DNA from: JAMZMI01 sp963848175
GTDB lineage: Bacteria; Bacteroidota; Bacteroidia; Cytophagales; Cyclobacteriaceae
Assembly: GCA_963848175.1 (NCBI GenBank)
Contig: CAWKCO010000003.1
Coordinates: 186,001-250,000 of the forward strand
Length of the DNA stretch: 64,000 nt
Direction of reading: 5' to 3'
Each line of letters opens with the position of its first letter. Within the stretch, counting starts at the first letter, position 1. The notes beneath the pieces are model-generated. The model worked only from the letters and a program-made list of their open reading frames with translations, made no database searches and had not been told where the DNA came from. The position numbers and the translations under genes are program-made. Positions 29,601 to 37,292 of the stretch are shown piece by piece.

Positions 29601-31188
29601 TTTTGATCGCGATGATGCCAACTTTATTCAGTCCATTGCGAACCTACTCTCTATTGCCGTGAAAAGCCACGAAGCAAACGCTGCGTTAAAAGAGAGCGAA
29701 AGTAAGCTTCGAATTGCTAAAGATTCAAGTCATAGCGGGTCTTTTGAGTACTATTTAGATAAAGAACTTACGGTCTGGGATCCGATTATAAGTGAGCTGT
29801 GGGGCTTAACGGAGACTGAAAAGCCATGTCAAGAATTATTTTGGAGAGGCTTGCACCCAGATGATAAAGATCGAATAGAAGAAGAAATAAAAAAAGCCTC
29901 AAGCAAAAGTGGGGATGGTCAGTATTCTGCGGTCTATAGAGTAATTAATAACATCAGCAAGAATATCTCGTGGGTGCAAGCCACGGGTAAGGTCATTTTC
30001 GACAATGATAGAGCTGTTAAGATGATCGGAATGGTTCAAGATATCACATCAATGAAGCAGTCCGAAGAATCATTGAAATTAGCGAATGACGAACTTAGAA
30101 GTATTAATGCTCGTCAGAATGAGTTTGTTGCAACACTAGGTCATGAGTTGAGAAATCCGCTAGCCGCTATTAGTGGGGCGGTAGATCTCATTCAGGATAG
30201 TTTAGGTGAAAAAACTGATGTCCTTCATTTAATGGATCGAAATGTACATCGCATGTCGTCTATGTTGGATGATTTACTCGATTTGGCTCGTATCGCTAGA
30301 GGTCGGGTTAGACTTGACACAAAGCTTGTGGATTTGAAGCAACTTCTTGGTAATGTGGTATATGAGTTCAACCCTATTTTTACTGCTAAAAATCAGGCTC
30401 TGAGTATTTCATTATGTTCGGAAGAGGTGCTAGTAGAAGGAGATGTGTTTAGGCTCGAGCAGGTTATTGGTAATTTATTGACTAACGCATCAAAATTCAC
30501 ACAAACTGGTGGAGATGTAAATATTATAGTAAATACAGCGAATAAAGAGGTTAAAATACAAATCATTGATAATGGTGTTGGGATTGATGGAGATCCAGAA
30601 AGGATATTTCTTCCCTTTTCCCAAATTACACCTGATAAAAATAACAAGGGACTGGGTATAGGGCTTGCCCTTGTCAAGAGTTTTGTAGAAATGCACGGAG
30701 GTACAATTACTGTAGAAAGTGCAGGTTTGGGTAAGGGGTGTGCTTTTGCTATCACTTTCGAGTTAGTGGAGAAAGGTAAAGTGCGGAAGAGTTTGGATAA
30801 GGAAAAGTCACCCGATTATACTTTGAAAAAAGGGTTGAAGGTGATGATCGTAGATGACAATGAAGATGCTGTACAGTTGCTTGAGCTTAGATTGAAGAAG
30901 AATAATTGTGAAGTCTCAAAGGTGTATAATGCTGCTCAAGCACTTGCGCTGCTAGACAATTCTGATCCAGAAGTGTTTTTATTGGATATTGGATTGCCCG
31001 ATATGGATGGCTCTCAATTATTACAAGAGATTAAAAAAACGTATAAAAATCCTGCCTTGTTTATAGCTCATACAGGATATGGGCATGAGGAGGCCAAGGA
31101 GGGGACGAAAAAGGCTGGATTTGATCACCATATCACCAAACCTTTGAAAATCACTAAACTGTTGGAGATATTGAGTTCGGTAAAATAA
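26674..31188 (+). CDS. CheB-CheR-PAS-GAF-PAS hybrid histidine kinase with receiver
   Basis: Single 1504-residue protein; ATG at 26674 preferred to GTG 26668. Order (approximate residues): CheB methylesterase 1-185 with Ser in GIGASAGGL, His in QHLDPTHES, Asp in GAGNDGT; CheR methyltransferase 205-465 with WVAGCATGEE and ISCRNLLIYL; long coiled coil 635-735 (repeated EELxxxxEEL); PAS 735-840; GAF 855-1000; PAS 1010-1140; HisKA with HELRNPL; HATPase with GIGIGLALVKS; receiver 1385-1500 with phospho-acceptor in LLDIGLPDMDG. No REC domain precedes CheB, so activity is set otherwise. Such fusions are thought to sense signals through the coiled coil and PAS domains rather than serve flagellar chemotaxis. 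Confidence 0.92.
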   Translation: MAVNNNVSLVGIGASAGGLSVLKKLVSNLPQEGNIAYIIVQHLDPTHESMLTELLEKVSSLPIEVAADGVKVVSGNIYVIPPNTYLEVEAGKLKLTPPQEVRGMRKAVDHLFRSLARECEHRCIGIVLSGAGNDGTAGLRMIKAAGGLTIAQDPKTAEHASMPESAINAGVADKILKVEMICSSLKEYLSHPYLIEKSKDISLGLDDSLQDIAHILVSHEGFDIQQYKSSTIQRRIARRMGLAGIKDYEDYLSQVRQDATERKFLIKDLLINVTDFFRDGDAFEVVENDVLPDVIKSLEADEDFRVWVAGCATGEEVYSLTILLIEAMRAQGKDNRIKVFATDIDEEAIAVARKGIYSESIVSEVPDIYIDRYFIRMNRDVYQIQRQVRDLVSFAVQNVTSDPPFSQMHIISCRNLLIYLKKEIQNEVINAFHFALKPEGYLFLGSAESIGAGNDKYKVLSKKWRIYKKENSTVEPVFFQKRLASRGRLMEKKKSTDKRPESITRAEQLRRDLLGTLLPPTMIVGTKGEILYNHGNLSPYVIVPEGEPHNDLFRTLIPALTSRVRSVIFKARKSQEAVSFTYIPPEFQDRKIAVKVEAQLLLNKNSSVDDAICITFFNSEFKQDDSNQAHELDQDKAVQQIEQELVETKEELQNTIEELETSTEELKASHEEALSTNEELQSANEELEASTEELRSLNEELRTVNEQLKEKIDQMQSLNDDLNNFFGSTNIPTIFLDTSLKIQRYTPATETLLGIGQMDIDRPIHALNNSLLGDDLMDEAKSVLHTLESSSSEKIGNDRRWFKRGISPYKTEDRRIEGVVVTFLDITEMKRLAEAAHRRELQQSTAAKLGMLALSGMHIDDFMDNLVRQVAHTLNVEYCKILKYQPKENNLLLVSGIGWRPGLVGKVTVPDQQDSQAGFTLTQKEPVIVPSMTDERRFYGPNLLFEHDVVSGMSVVINHSSPPYGVLGIHSRSHHNFDRDDANFIQSIANLLSIAVKSHEANAALKESESKLRIAKDSSHSGSFEYYLDKELTVWDPIISELWGLTETEKPCQELFWRGLHPDDKDRIEEEIKKASSKSGDGQYSAVYRVINNISKNISWVQATGKVIFDNDRAVKMIGMVQDITSMKQSEESLKLANDELRSINARQNEFVATLGHELRNPLAAISGAVDLIQDSLGEKTDVLHLMDRNVHRMSSMLDDLLDLARIARGRVRLDTKLVDLKQLLGNVVYEFNPIFTAKNQALSISLCSEEVLVEGDVFRLEQVIGNLLTNASKFTQTGGDVNIIVNTANKEVKIQIIDNGVGIDGDPERIFLPFSQITPDKNNKGLGIGLALVKSFVEMHGGTITVESAGLGKGCAFAITFELVEKGKVRKSLDKEKSPDYTLKKGLKVMIVDDNEDAVQLLELRLKKNNCEVSKVYNAAQALALLDNSDPEVFLLDIGLPDMDGSQLLQEIKKTYKNPALFIAHTGYGHEEAKEGTKKAGFDHHITKPLKITKLLEILSSVK

Positions 31189-31248
31189 CGTATGAATCAT
31201 AGGAAATGGTAAGGCAGATTTGGGAGTAACAGTACTTGTAGCTCTGCA

Positions 31249-32412
31249 CTACAACTGATCTACAATCTGCAAAAAGACCAAACGCCAATTAATGCTAGGC
31301 TTGTGTGTTTCGTTCACAGACACAATAAGAATGTTCTTCTCAGGCATCATATAGATGTATTGATCGTAGAGCCCTTGGGACATAAAGTCACCATATTCTT
31401 TCAGACCTAATATCATGTGATATTGATAGCCCCAAATACTACCATTTTTGATGCTACGTTCATGTGTTTTGTCAATCCACTCTTTAGGGATTACTTGTTC
31501 ACCATTCCACACTCCACCATTCATCACCAACTTACCGAATTTCGCCAAGTCTTGGGGGGTACTATTAAAACAGCAAAATGCCTTTTCCACTGATTGCTTT
31601 TCATACGTGCTCCACGAAGCATCATTTTCAGAACCTATTTTTGACCAAATTTTTTCTTGAAAATATGCTGATACGCTCATGCCTGTGCTGTGCCTAAGTA
31701 TTAGCCCAAGTAGCTGTGTATTGGCACTATGGTAATGAAATGTAATTCCCGGTTTGTGCTCTACCTCCAGCCTGTCAATGGACTGAGCAAGATCTCGACC
31801 ATAATAGTATCTCGCCACGTCATTATTGAATGGATTGATGTAGCGTTCTTTGAAACGAATGCCGCTTGTATGTAACAGCAGGTGTTCAACGGTGATTCGA
31901 GAGAATTTTTTACCTAATTCGGGCAAGTAGTTTGTGATGGGATCATTGATGCTTTTAATATATCCATCTTTCAGTGCCACGCCAACGAGCATGGCTATTA
32001 TAGATTTGGAAACGGAAAAAGTCGTTACGACAGATTCACGATCATTTCCATTGGCATAATTTTCGAATAATAGCGTATCATCTTTAATGACCAAAAATGC
32101 CAGATTGTGATTGAACTTCTTGAGAAAAACGTTTAGAGGGATGGAGTTGGATCCCACTGAGCTGTATTGATCTATAAAAAGCGTTTTGTGGTTCTTAGGG
32201 GGAATGAAATTGAAAGTGGAGGTATCCGCCGTGATCACATTGGCAGGAAAGCGTTCGATATCTTCTTGTCCTGCAAAGTTCCAAAAAATGGTTCTACCGA
32301 AGGTGCATCCCGTAAGCCCTATTGCCATAGCGCTAATGATCAACAGGTAAAGTGGTATTGAAAGTAGGGATTGACGCTCTCTTGAGAAGTCTTGCTCAGG
32401 ATTTTTATTCAT
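31249..32412 (-). CDS. Serine hydrolase (beta-lactamase/AmpC-like), lipoprotein
   Basis: 387 residues. Membrane-anchoring signal with lipobox IGLTGC. Class C beta-lactamase fold: catalytic SxxK in FSVSKSII, YxN equivalent in YHSANTQ (Y-H-S here, N later), and a C-terminal substrate-binding region. Likely a peptidase or esterase rather than a beta-lactamase. Its start overlaps the stop of the upstream glycosyltransferase gene by 8 bases, so it ends the minus-strand cluster. Confidence 0.82.
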   Translation of the reverse strand: MNKNPEQDFSRERQSLLSIPLYLLIISAMAIGLTGCTFGRTIFWNFAGQEDIERFPANVITADTSTFNFIPPKNHKTLFIDQYSSVGSNSIPLNVFLKKFNHNLAFLVIKDDTLLFENYANGNDRESVVTTFSVSKSIIAMLVGVALKDGYIKSINDPITNYLPELGKKFSRITVEHLLLHTSGIRFKERYINPFNNDVARYYYGRDLAQSIDRLEVEHKPGITFHYHSANTQLLGLILRHSTGMSVSAYFQEKIWSKIGSENDASWSTYEKQSVEKAFCCFNSTPQDLAKFGKLVMNGGVWNGEQVIPKEWIDKTHERSIKNGSIWGYQYHMILGLKEYGDFMSQGLYDQYIYMMPEKNILIVSVNETHKPSINWRLVFLQIVDQL

Positions 32413-33025
32413 CCTCGCTTACAAATTCAAAATCAATATCAGAGTCTTTTAAATCTTGCAGTGTATCTATATCGCTAAGTTCTGGCAGGAGCTCAAATGT
32501 CAAGTCCTTTTGCGCGATTTCATTAAGCAATTCGTTCAGGACTTTTTTATGGCTATAAGTTTTGTTGGCAAAAAGTGATGGATGCATTTTTTTCATACCC
32601 AAGAGGTAATATCCTCCATCTTTGGCAGGCCCTACTACCATATCATTTTCATCCAATGCGAAAAAGGCATCTTCTATATGGCTGTCTTTCAAATCAAAGC
32701 AGTCGGAACCAATGATCACTACACGCTCATATCCATCTTTGAAGGCCGTCTCAAAAGCATCGGTCATTCGCTCCGCTAGGTCGGCTCCCTTTTGGATTTT
32801 TTGTTGGTAGTCCTCAGATTCAAAGATATCTCCAAGTTCCACATACTCCGAGTAATACACCACTTTGTCACAACTCAAATTTTGGGTTTGTTCATAAGTA
32901 CATTCCACTAAAAATTGATAGACATCCAGCGCACCATCAATACCAATTTCTTCAGCTAGTCGGGTTTTTACCGTTCCAGGGATTAGATTTTTTACGAAGA
33001 GGATGAGAAGTTCTTTGTTATTCAT
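32405..33025 (-). CDS. TIGR04282-type glycosyltransferase (DUF2064)
   Basis: 206-residue nucleotide-diphospho-sugar transferase fold. Hallmarks: LILFVKNLIPGTVKTRLAEEIG at the N-terminus, IGSDCFDL and VVGPAKDGGYYLLGMKK. The family is named for arsenosugar biosynthesis but most members are of unknown role. Overlaps the rhodanese gene upstream by 8 bases and the serine hydrolase downstream. Here it sits with membrane glycosyltransferases rather than arsenic genes. Confidence 0.85.
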   Translation of the reverse strand: MNNKELLILFVKNLIPGTVKTRLAEEIGIDGALDVYQFLVECTYEQTQNLSCDKVVYYSEYVELGDIFESEDYQQKIQKGADLAERMTDAFETAFKDGYERVVIIGSDCFDLKDSHIEDAFFALDENDMVVGPAKDGGYYLLGMKKMHPSLFANKTYSHKKVLNELLNEIAQKDLTFELLPELSDIDTLQDLKDSDIDFEFVSEDE

Positions 33026-33515
33026 AAACTTTTATGCCGTTTAAAAGCCACTGAGACCAGTTTTTGTTATACGTATGTACACTGTCTGTTTCTGCTCCTG
33101 AGGAGTTGATCACGGAATATGCACTGTTTTTCCATGCAAAAATACCACCGTATAAGTTTTTCACCTCTTTGAATCCCATTTTTTGCATTTTTTCTCCGAT
33201 GCGTTCACTTCGGTAACCAACGCTGCAATACACGATCACGGGAGCGTCTTTGTTTAAGTTTTTTACATCTTTCGGTCGGAAGCGGTCATAATCCACCAAA
33301 ATTGCATTGGGCAGATGGCTGACGGCATATTCCTTTGGAGTGCGAGTGTCTAGGATGATTAGGTCATCGGCTTTCGTCCGCTGTGAAAGTGAATCTGCTG
33401 AGATCAAAGGCACGGTATGGTTATAGAGGCTTTCGAGTTTTTTGTCGTAGGAGGTTTGGCCACAAGCCACAGTGCACCATACCAGGCTAAGAGTGAGGAG
33501 GAATATTCGATTCAT
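33018..33515 (-). CDS. Exported rhodanese-like protein
   Basis: Start at ATG 33515, which begins with a signal peptide (MNRIFLLTLSLVWCTVACGQ); a longer frame to 33593 runs into the upstream gene. One rhodanese domain with DTRTPKEYAVSHLPNA and active-site loop YCSVGYRSE (catalytic Cys). Probably periplasmic sulfurtransferase or a redox/phosphatase-like fold. Embedded by overlap in the glycosyltransferase cluster. Confidence 0.85.
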   Translation of the reverse strand: MNRIFLLTLSLVWCTVACGQTSYDKKLESLYNHTVPLISADSLSQRTKADDLIILDTRTPKEYAVSHLPNAILVDYDRFRPKDVKNLNKDAPVIVYCSVGYRSERIGEKMQKMGFKEVKNLYGGIFAWKNSAYSVINSSGAETDSVHTYNKNWSQWLLNGIKVYE

Positions 33516-34791
33516 TTTTATGTCGGATTTCGAAAAATAGGAAAGTAAAGAGAATAAAATATTCCAACATGACCCAATACCCTGATAGTTCAAAACCCCC
33601 TGGGGTGTAGCCAGCGTAAGTCACGACAATGAGCAAACTCCATACCACGGGAAAGTAGTAGCCAGACAAAAGCCCTAGAGGGATCAAAGGCAAAACATAC
33701 CATGGGTGTACCGTGGTAGCCAATAGCAAATAGCTAGACAGTACTAGAAGCATAGTCTTGGGCAATGTCCATCGGTAGTAACTTCCAGCAATGCTTACGC
33801 TTAAAATAAGTACAAGGGAAATAACCGCCAACCATGGTCCTAGCGTGCCGATAATGTTGTAGCCCTTTATCCAAAAGCCGATTTCTCTAATGAGAAAATA
33901 GATGCTCGCATTGAATTCAAAACTTTGGAAATACAGACCTAAGCTCTTTTGCATATTGCTAAACAAGGCGCTATTGAGTAAAGGTAAAAAGGTGGAGATA
34001 GCTACAGTCATGGCTACAACGCATATTATAAGTCCCTTTTTTTTAAGTTTAAATAGTATGACTGGGAGATAGATAAGAGGGAGTAGTTTCATGCCAATGG
34101 CTCCTCCAACGGCAAAACCTGCAGAGATCATTTTTTTCTTTCTGATAAAAAAAATGCCCATAAGTACGAACAAAATCACAAAAGCTTCGAAGTGCAGGTT
34201 GCCCGTGAATTCTAAAATAACCAGTGGATTTAGGAAATACCAGTAGGCTTTTGCTGGAGATTGATCGTATTGAGTCAGGAGTTTTTTCAATAGCCAAAAA
34301 GAGCCTAAATCAGAGATTAAGATAAAAGCGCGTAGGATATTCGTAGCAAAGAGGGGATGATCGCCTGTACTTGTGCTTATCCAAAATAGCACTTGATTGA
34401 GTGGAGGATAAACCGTAAAGTAATTTGGTGAATTGAGCTTATTATAAAGCGTGTTAAGGGATACTGGTAGCTCGCTTTTTATCAGTTCACTTGGGAGATG
34501 TGCATAAGGATCTATTCCTAAGTGAAGCTGCGTGCCATCCCAGATAAAACGATAGACGTCATCTGAGAGTGACGGAAGGGCTAGGAATAACGAAAGTCGA
34601 GAGACAATTCCAATGCTGAACAGTGCTTGTTCATTTAAAATAGGCTTTTTGACAATGAAAAAATAAGCACAGAAAACAGCGGTATAGGTTGGGATGAGTA
34701 CCAATGTTTCATGTCGTGGAATGCATACTCCCAGTAATAACAACCCAAGGAGGAAAAATAGACTTAAGCCGTAATGGATGGGTTTATTCAT
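33487..34791 (-). CDS. Polytopic membrane glycosyltransferase (GT-C, mannosyltransferase-like)
   Basis: About 434 residues from ATG 34791; the longer frame to 34836 starts inside the upstream gene. Roughly ten to twelve hydrophobic helices, with the GT-C acidic motif LSDDVYRFIWDG in the first periplasmic loop and YPPLNQVLFW after it. It should use a polyprenyl-phosphate sugar donor at the membrane. The two upstream GT2 genes could make or use such a lipid-linked sugar. Confidence 0.8.
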   Translation of the reverse strand: MNKPIHYGLSLFFLLGLLLLGVCIPRHETLVLIPTYTAVFCAYFFIVKKPILNEQALFSIGIVSRLSLFLALPSLSDDVYRFIWDGTQLHLGIDPYAHLPSELIKSELPVSLNTLYNKLNSPNYFTVYPPLNQVLFWISTSTGDHPLFATNILRAFILISDLGSFWLLKKLLTQYDQSPAKAYWYFLNPLVILEFTGNLHFEAFVILFVLMGIFFIRKKKMISAGFAVGGAIGMKLLPLIYLPVILFKLKKKGLIICVVAMTVAISTFLPLLNSALFSNMQKSLGLYFQSFEFNASIYFLIREIGFWIKGYNIIGTLGPWLAVISLVLILSVSIAGSYYRWTLPKTMLLVLSSYLLLATTVHPWYVLPLIPLGLLSGYYFPVVWSLLIVVTYAGYTPGGFELSGYWVMLEYFILFTFLFFEIRHKNESNIPPHS

Positions 34792-36235
34792 GTGAAATAG
34801 GCTTGATTGAGTAGATAAACACCCCCCCAAACCCAAGCGAAAGCATCAAATGAAAAAGGATCAGGCCATAATCCTTGAGTGCAATGCCATAGCCAATCCC
34901 AAACAGAAAGTAAAGGCACAACAAACCTTCCAAAATTGTCAAAAAACTGATCGATCGTTTCATGTACACATTGCCCTTCCATGTGTCTTTGGTAGAAATA
35001 ATATTAAACTTGGGAGTTCGAATAAATGGAGTTTTCACGCCCATATACCCTTCAATTACAGCTACAGCGTTGTGCAAGCACAATCCCATGCTGAAAGTGA
35101 TGAAGAGCGGAAAATTTTTGAGGTAGTAGCGAAACGGTTGATCTTTTTTGTTGGCCTTGGAGGAAATCCAATAAAAGATGGCCATTGCCGCAAAACCAAC
35201 AATGAATATAGACGCCCAATCAAGCATACTTTTCAAATCGGGGCGGGAGGCCTTTACCGCAATCAAAGGGATGGACAGGAGTGCTCCTATAAGTAAGAAT
35301 ATATATACTGATGAATTGAGCAGGTGCAGTGCTCCATGGAGCTTGATGCTGAAAGATTCTTTTGATTTGAGAACAGAAAAGAGACTTTTCCTTGCCGTTT
35401 CAGCAGCTCCTTTATTCCATCGGTATTGTTGTGATTTTATGGCAGGGACAATAACAGGCAATTCTGCAGGAGTGGTCACATCTTCCAAATACTTAAATTT
35501 CCAGCCTTTCAGTTGCGCCCTGTAGCTTAGATCTAAATCTTCAGTGAGCGTGTCGTGTTGCCATCCACCAGCGGATTCTATACAAGATTTTCTCCACACC
35601 CCAGCCGTGCCATTGAAGTTCATAAACTTGCCAGAGGAAGCCCGACCCGTCTGCTCAATACTAAAATGTGCGTCGAGCCCGAAGGCTTGCATTTTTGTTA
35701 GCAAACTGTAGCTTTCGTTTAGGTGCACCCATTTGGTTTGCACCATACCTGTGCTTTGATCAAACTGCGTTACTGTTTTGTTGAGAAATGATGGGCCAGG
35801 TAAAAAGTCTGCATCAAAAATCGCGATGAATTCACCTTTTGCCACCCCTAGGCCATACTGTAGTGCACCAGCTTTAAACCCAACTCTATCTGGTCTTCGA
35901 ATCAGTGAGATATCTAAACCCACAGCTTTCCAATGGTTCACTTTTGCTTGACAGAGTTCTGTCGTCTCATCGCTGGAGTCGTCAAGTATTTGTATTTCCA
36001 ACCGGTCTTTTGGATATTCCAACCTACAAACAGCATCGATAAGACGCTCAACCACATATTTTTCGTTGTAGACAGGCAGTTGCACTGTCACTTTGGGGTA
36101 GCAAGCTGATCGCTCTTCTTGGCTCACTATTTTTTTTGCCTTGCGGTAAAGAATGGCAAGATTGAGCTGCTCAAGGCTGAACAGGCATATAGCGCTTAGT
36201 GCTATGAAATATCCGATGATTATGACCCAAACCAT
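34784..36235 (-). CDS. Cellulose-synthase-like GT2 glycosyltransferase
   Basis: 483 residues. One N-terminal helix, a GT-A domain with VQLPVYNE, LDDSSDETTE, IFDADFLPG (DxD), TEDLDLSYR and QQYRW (the Q/RxxRW motif of processive GT2 enzymes), then four or five C-terminal helices. Likely synthesises a beta-linked polymer or adds glucosyl/mannosyl residues to a lipid. Overlaps the GT-C gene by 8 bases and starts 3 bases after the stop of the DPM1-like gene. Confidence 0.87.
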   Translation of the reverse strand: MVWVIIIGYFIALSAICLFSLEQLNLAILYRKAKKIVSQEERSACYPKVTVQLPVYNEKYVVERLIDAVCRLEYPKDRLEIQILDDSSDETTELCQAKVNHWKAVGLDISLIRRPDRVGFKAGALQYGLGVAKGEFIAIFDADFLPGPSFLNKTVTQFDQSTGMVQTKWVHLNESYSLLTKMQAFGLDAHFSIEQTGRASSGKFMNFNGTAGVWRKSCIESAGGWQHDTLTEDLDLSYRAQLKGWKFKYLEDVTTPAELPVIVPAIKSQQYRWNKGAAETARKSLFSVLKSKESFSIKLHGALHLLNSSVYIFLLIGALLSIPLIAVKASRPDLKSMLDWASIFIVGFAAMAIFYWISSKANKKDQPFRYYLKNFPLFITFSMGLCLHNAVAVIEGYMGVKTPFIRTPKFNIISTKDTWKGNVYMKRSISFLTILEGLLCLYFLFGIGYGIALKDYGLILFHLMLSLGFGGVFIYSIKPISHE

Positions 36236-36238
36236 GTG

Positions 36239-36933
36239 TTACAAATATCGGAAGATGGTGAAAAGAATTTTGTAACCCGCCATTATTGTGCCTTTCACTG
36301 TTCCAGAGACTTTTGACACACCAATTCTCTGTCTGTAGTTCACAGCAACATCTAGTGTTTTTAGTTTTTGCTTGGCTGCTTTTAGTTGCATCTCGACTGT
36401 CCAGCCATAATTTGTGTCCTGCATGTCCAGCGCCACCAGTGCATCATATTTGATTGCCCGAAAGGGACCAAGGTCAGTGTATTTTACTTTATAAAAAATA
36501 GCTATCAAAGTTGGTGGCAAGCCAGTTGCCAAATATTTGCTGAGGAGTCATACTTCCACGCTCTTTTGTGCCCATTGCTCGCGAACCGATCACAAGATCA
36601 GCTCTGCCGTCCAAAATGGGGTGAACCAGATCGAGGCAGTTGATCCGGAAAATCGGAGTGATCACCATCTAGAAAAACAACGATATCTGGTTGGGTTGCG
36701 GATGAAGCGATATGAGCCATGCCTTTGAGGCAGGCTTGTCCGTATCCTTTTTTTGGCTCTTTTAGAGCGGTAGCTCCATGGTTAAGAGCCGTTTGGTACG
36801 TATTGTCATTTGAACCATTATCTACGACTATTATCTCTTCTACCCAGTCCTTGGGGATTTCATTTACAACCAAGCCCACAGCATTTTGCTCGTTAAACGC
36901 TGGGATTATTACTCTGACTTTTGCCGCTACCAA
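36239..36933 (-). pseudogene. GT2 glycosyltransferase (dolichyl-phosphate-mannose-synthase-like), two frameshifts
   Basis: Pieces in three frames add up to one protein of about 230 residues: VRVIIPAFNEQNAVGLVV ... VVDNGSNDNTYQTALNHGA ... VVFLDGDHSDFPDQL (frame 1), then LVHPILDGRADLVIGSRAMG ... TPQQIFGNWLAT (frame 2), then LIAIFYKVKYTDLGPFRAIKYDAL to the stop (frame 3). One-base indels near 36640 and 36514 restore the frame. Soluble GT-A enzyme that would load a polyprenyl phosphate with a sugar for the GT-C enzyme downstream. First gene of the cluster. Confidence 0.82.
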
Positions 36934-37274
36934 TCTGTGTTTTTTGATCTATTTTCAAATTTAGGTCAATTATATCCGAATGACTTGTCTACACTCTGAC
37001 AATTAAATTGAATCTACCACGGAGTGGATGCTAAGATCACCAAATGGTTAACTTTTTACCATTTCATGTGCATTTATCCTTTAATTCTGCCAACTGGTCT
37101 TTTACCTGTTGATATTGAATTTATCATTGCTTAGCTTAACCACTTGAATCATAACTGGTGGGTGTGTTTTTGTTAAGCCGTTTTGATCAAAGTATGATAT
37201 TTGTGAGAGAATATCAGTAGTGCCTCAATGATTTTTAGAGGGAGTGAAGAGTTAATTAATTGAAGACTTAAGCG
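36934..37274. other. Divergent promoter region, 341 bases
   Basis: Between the glycosyltransferase cluster and the first chemoreceptor, transcribed apart. No ORF. A TTTTG and TATGATATTTG pair near 37180-37212 faintly resembles a Bacteroidota promoter for the receptor. Confidence 0.4.
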
Positions 37275-37292
37275 GTGAAACAAATAAATACA

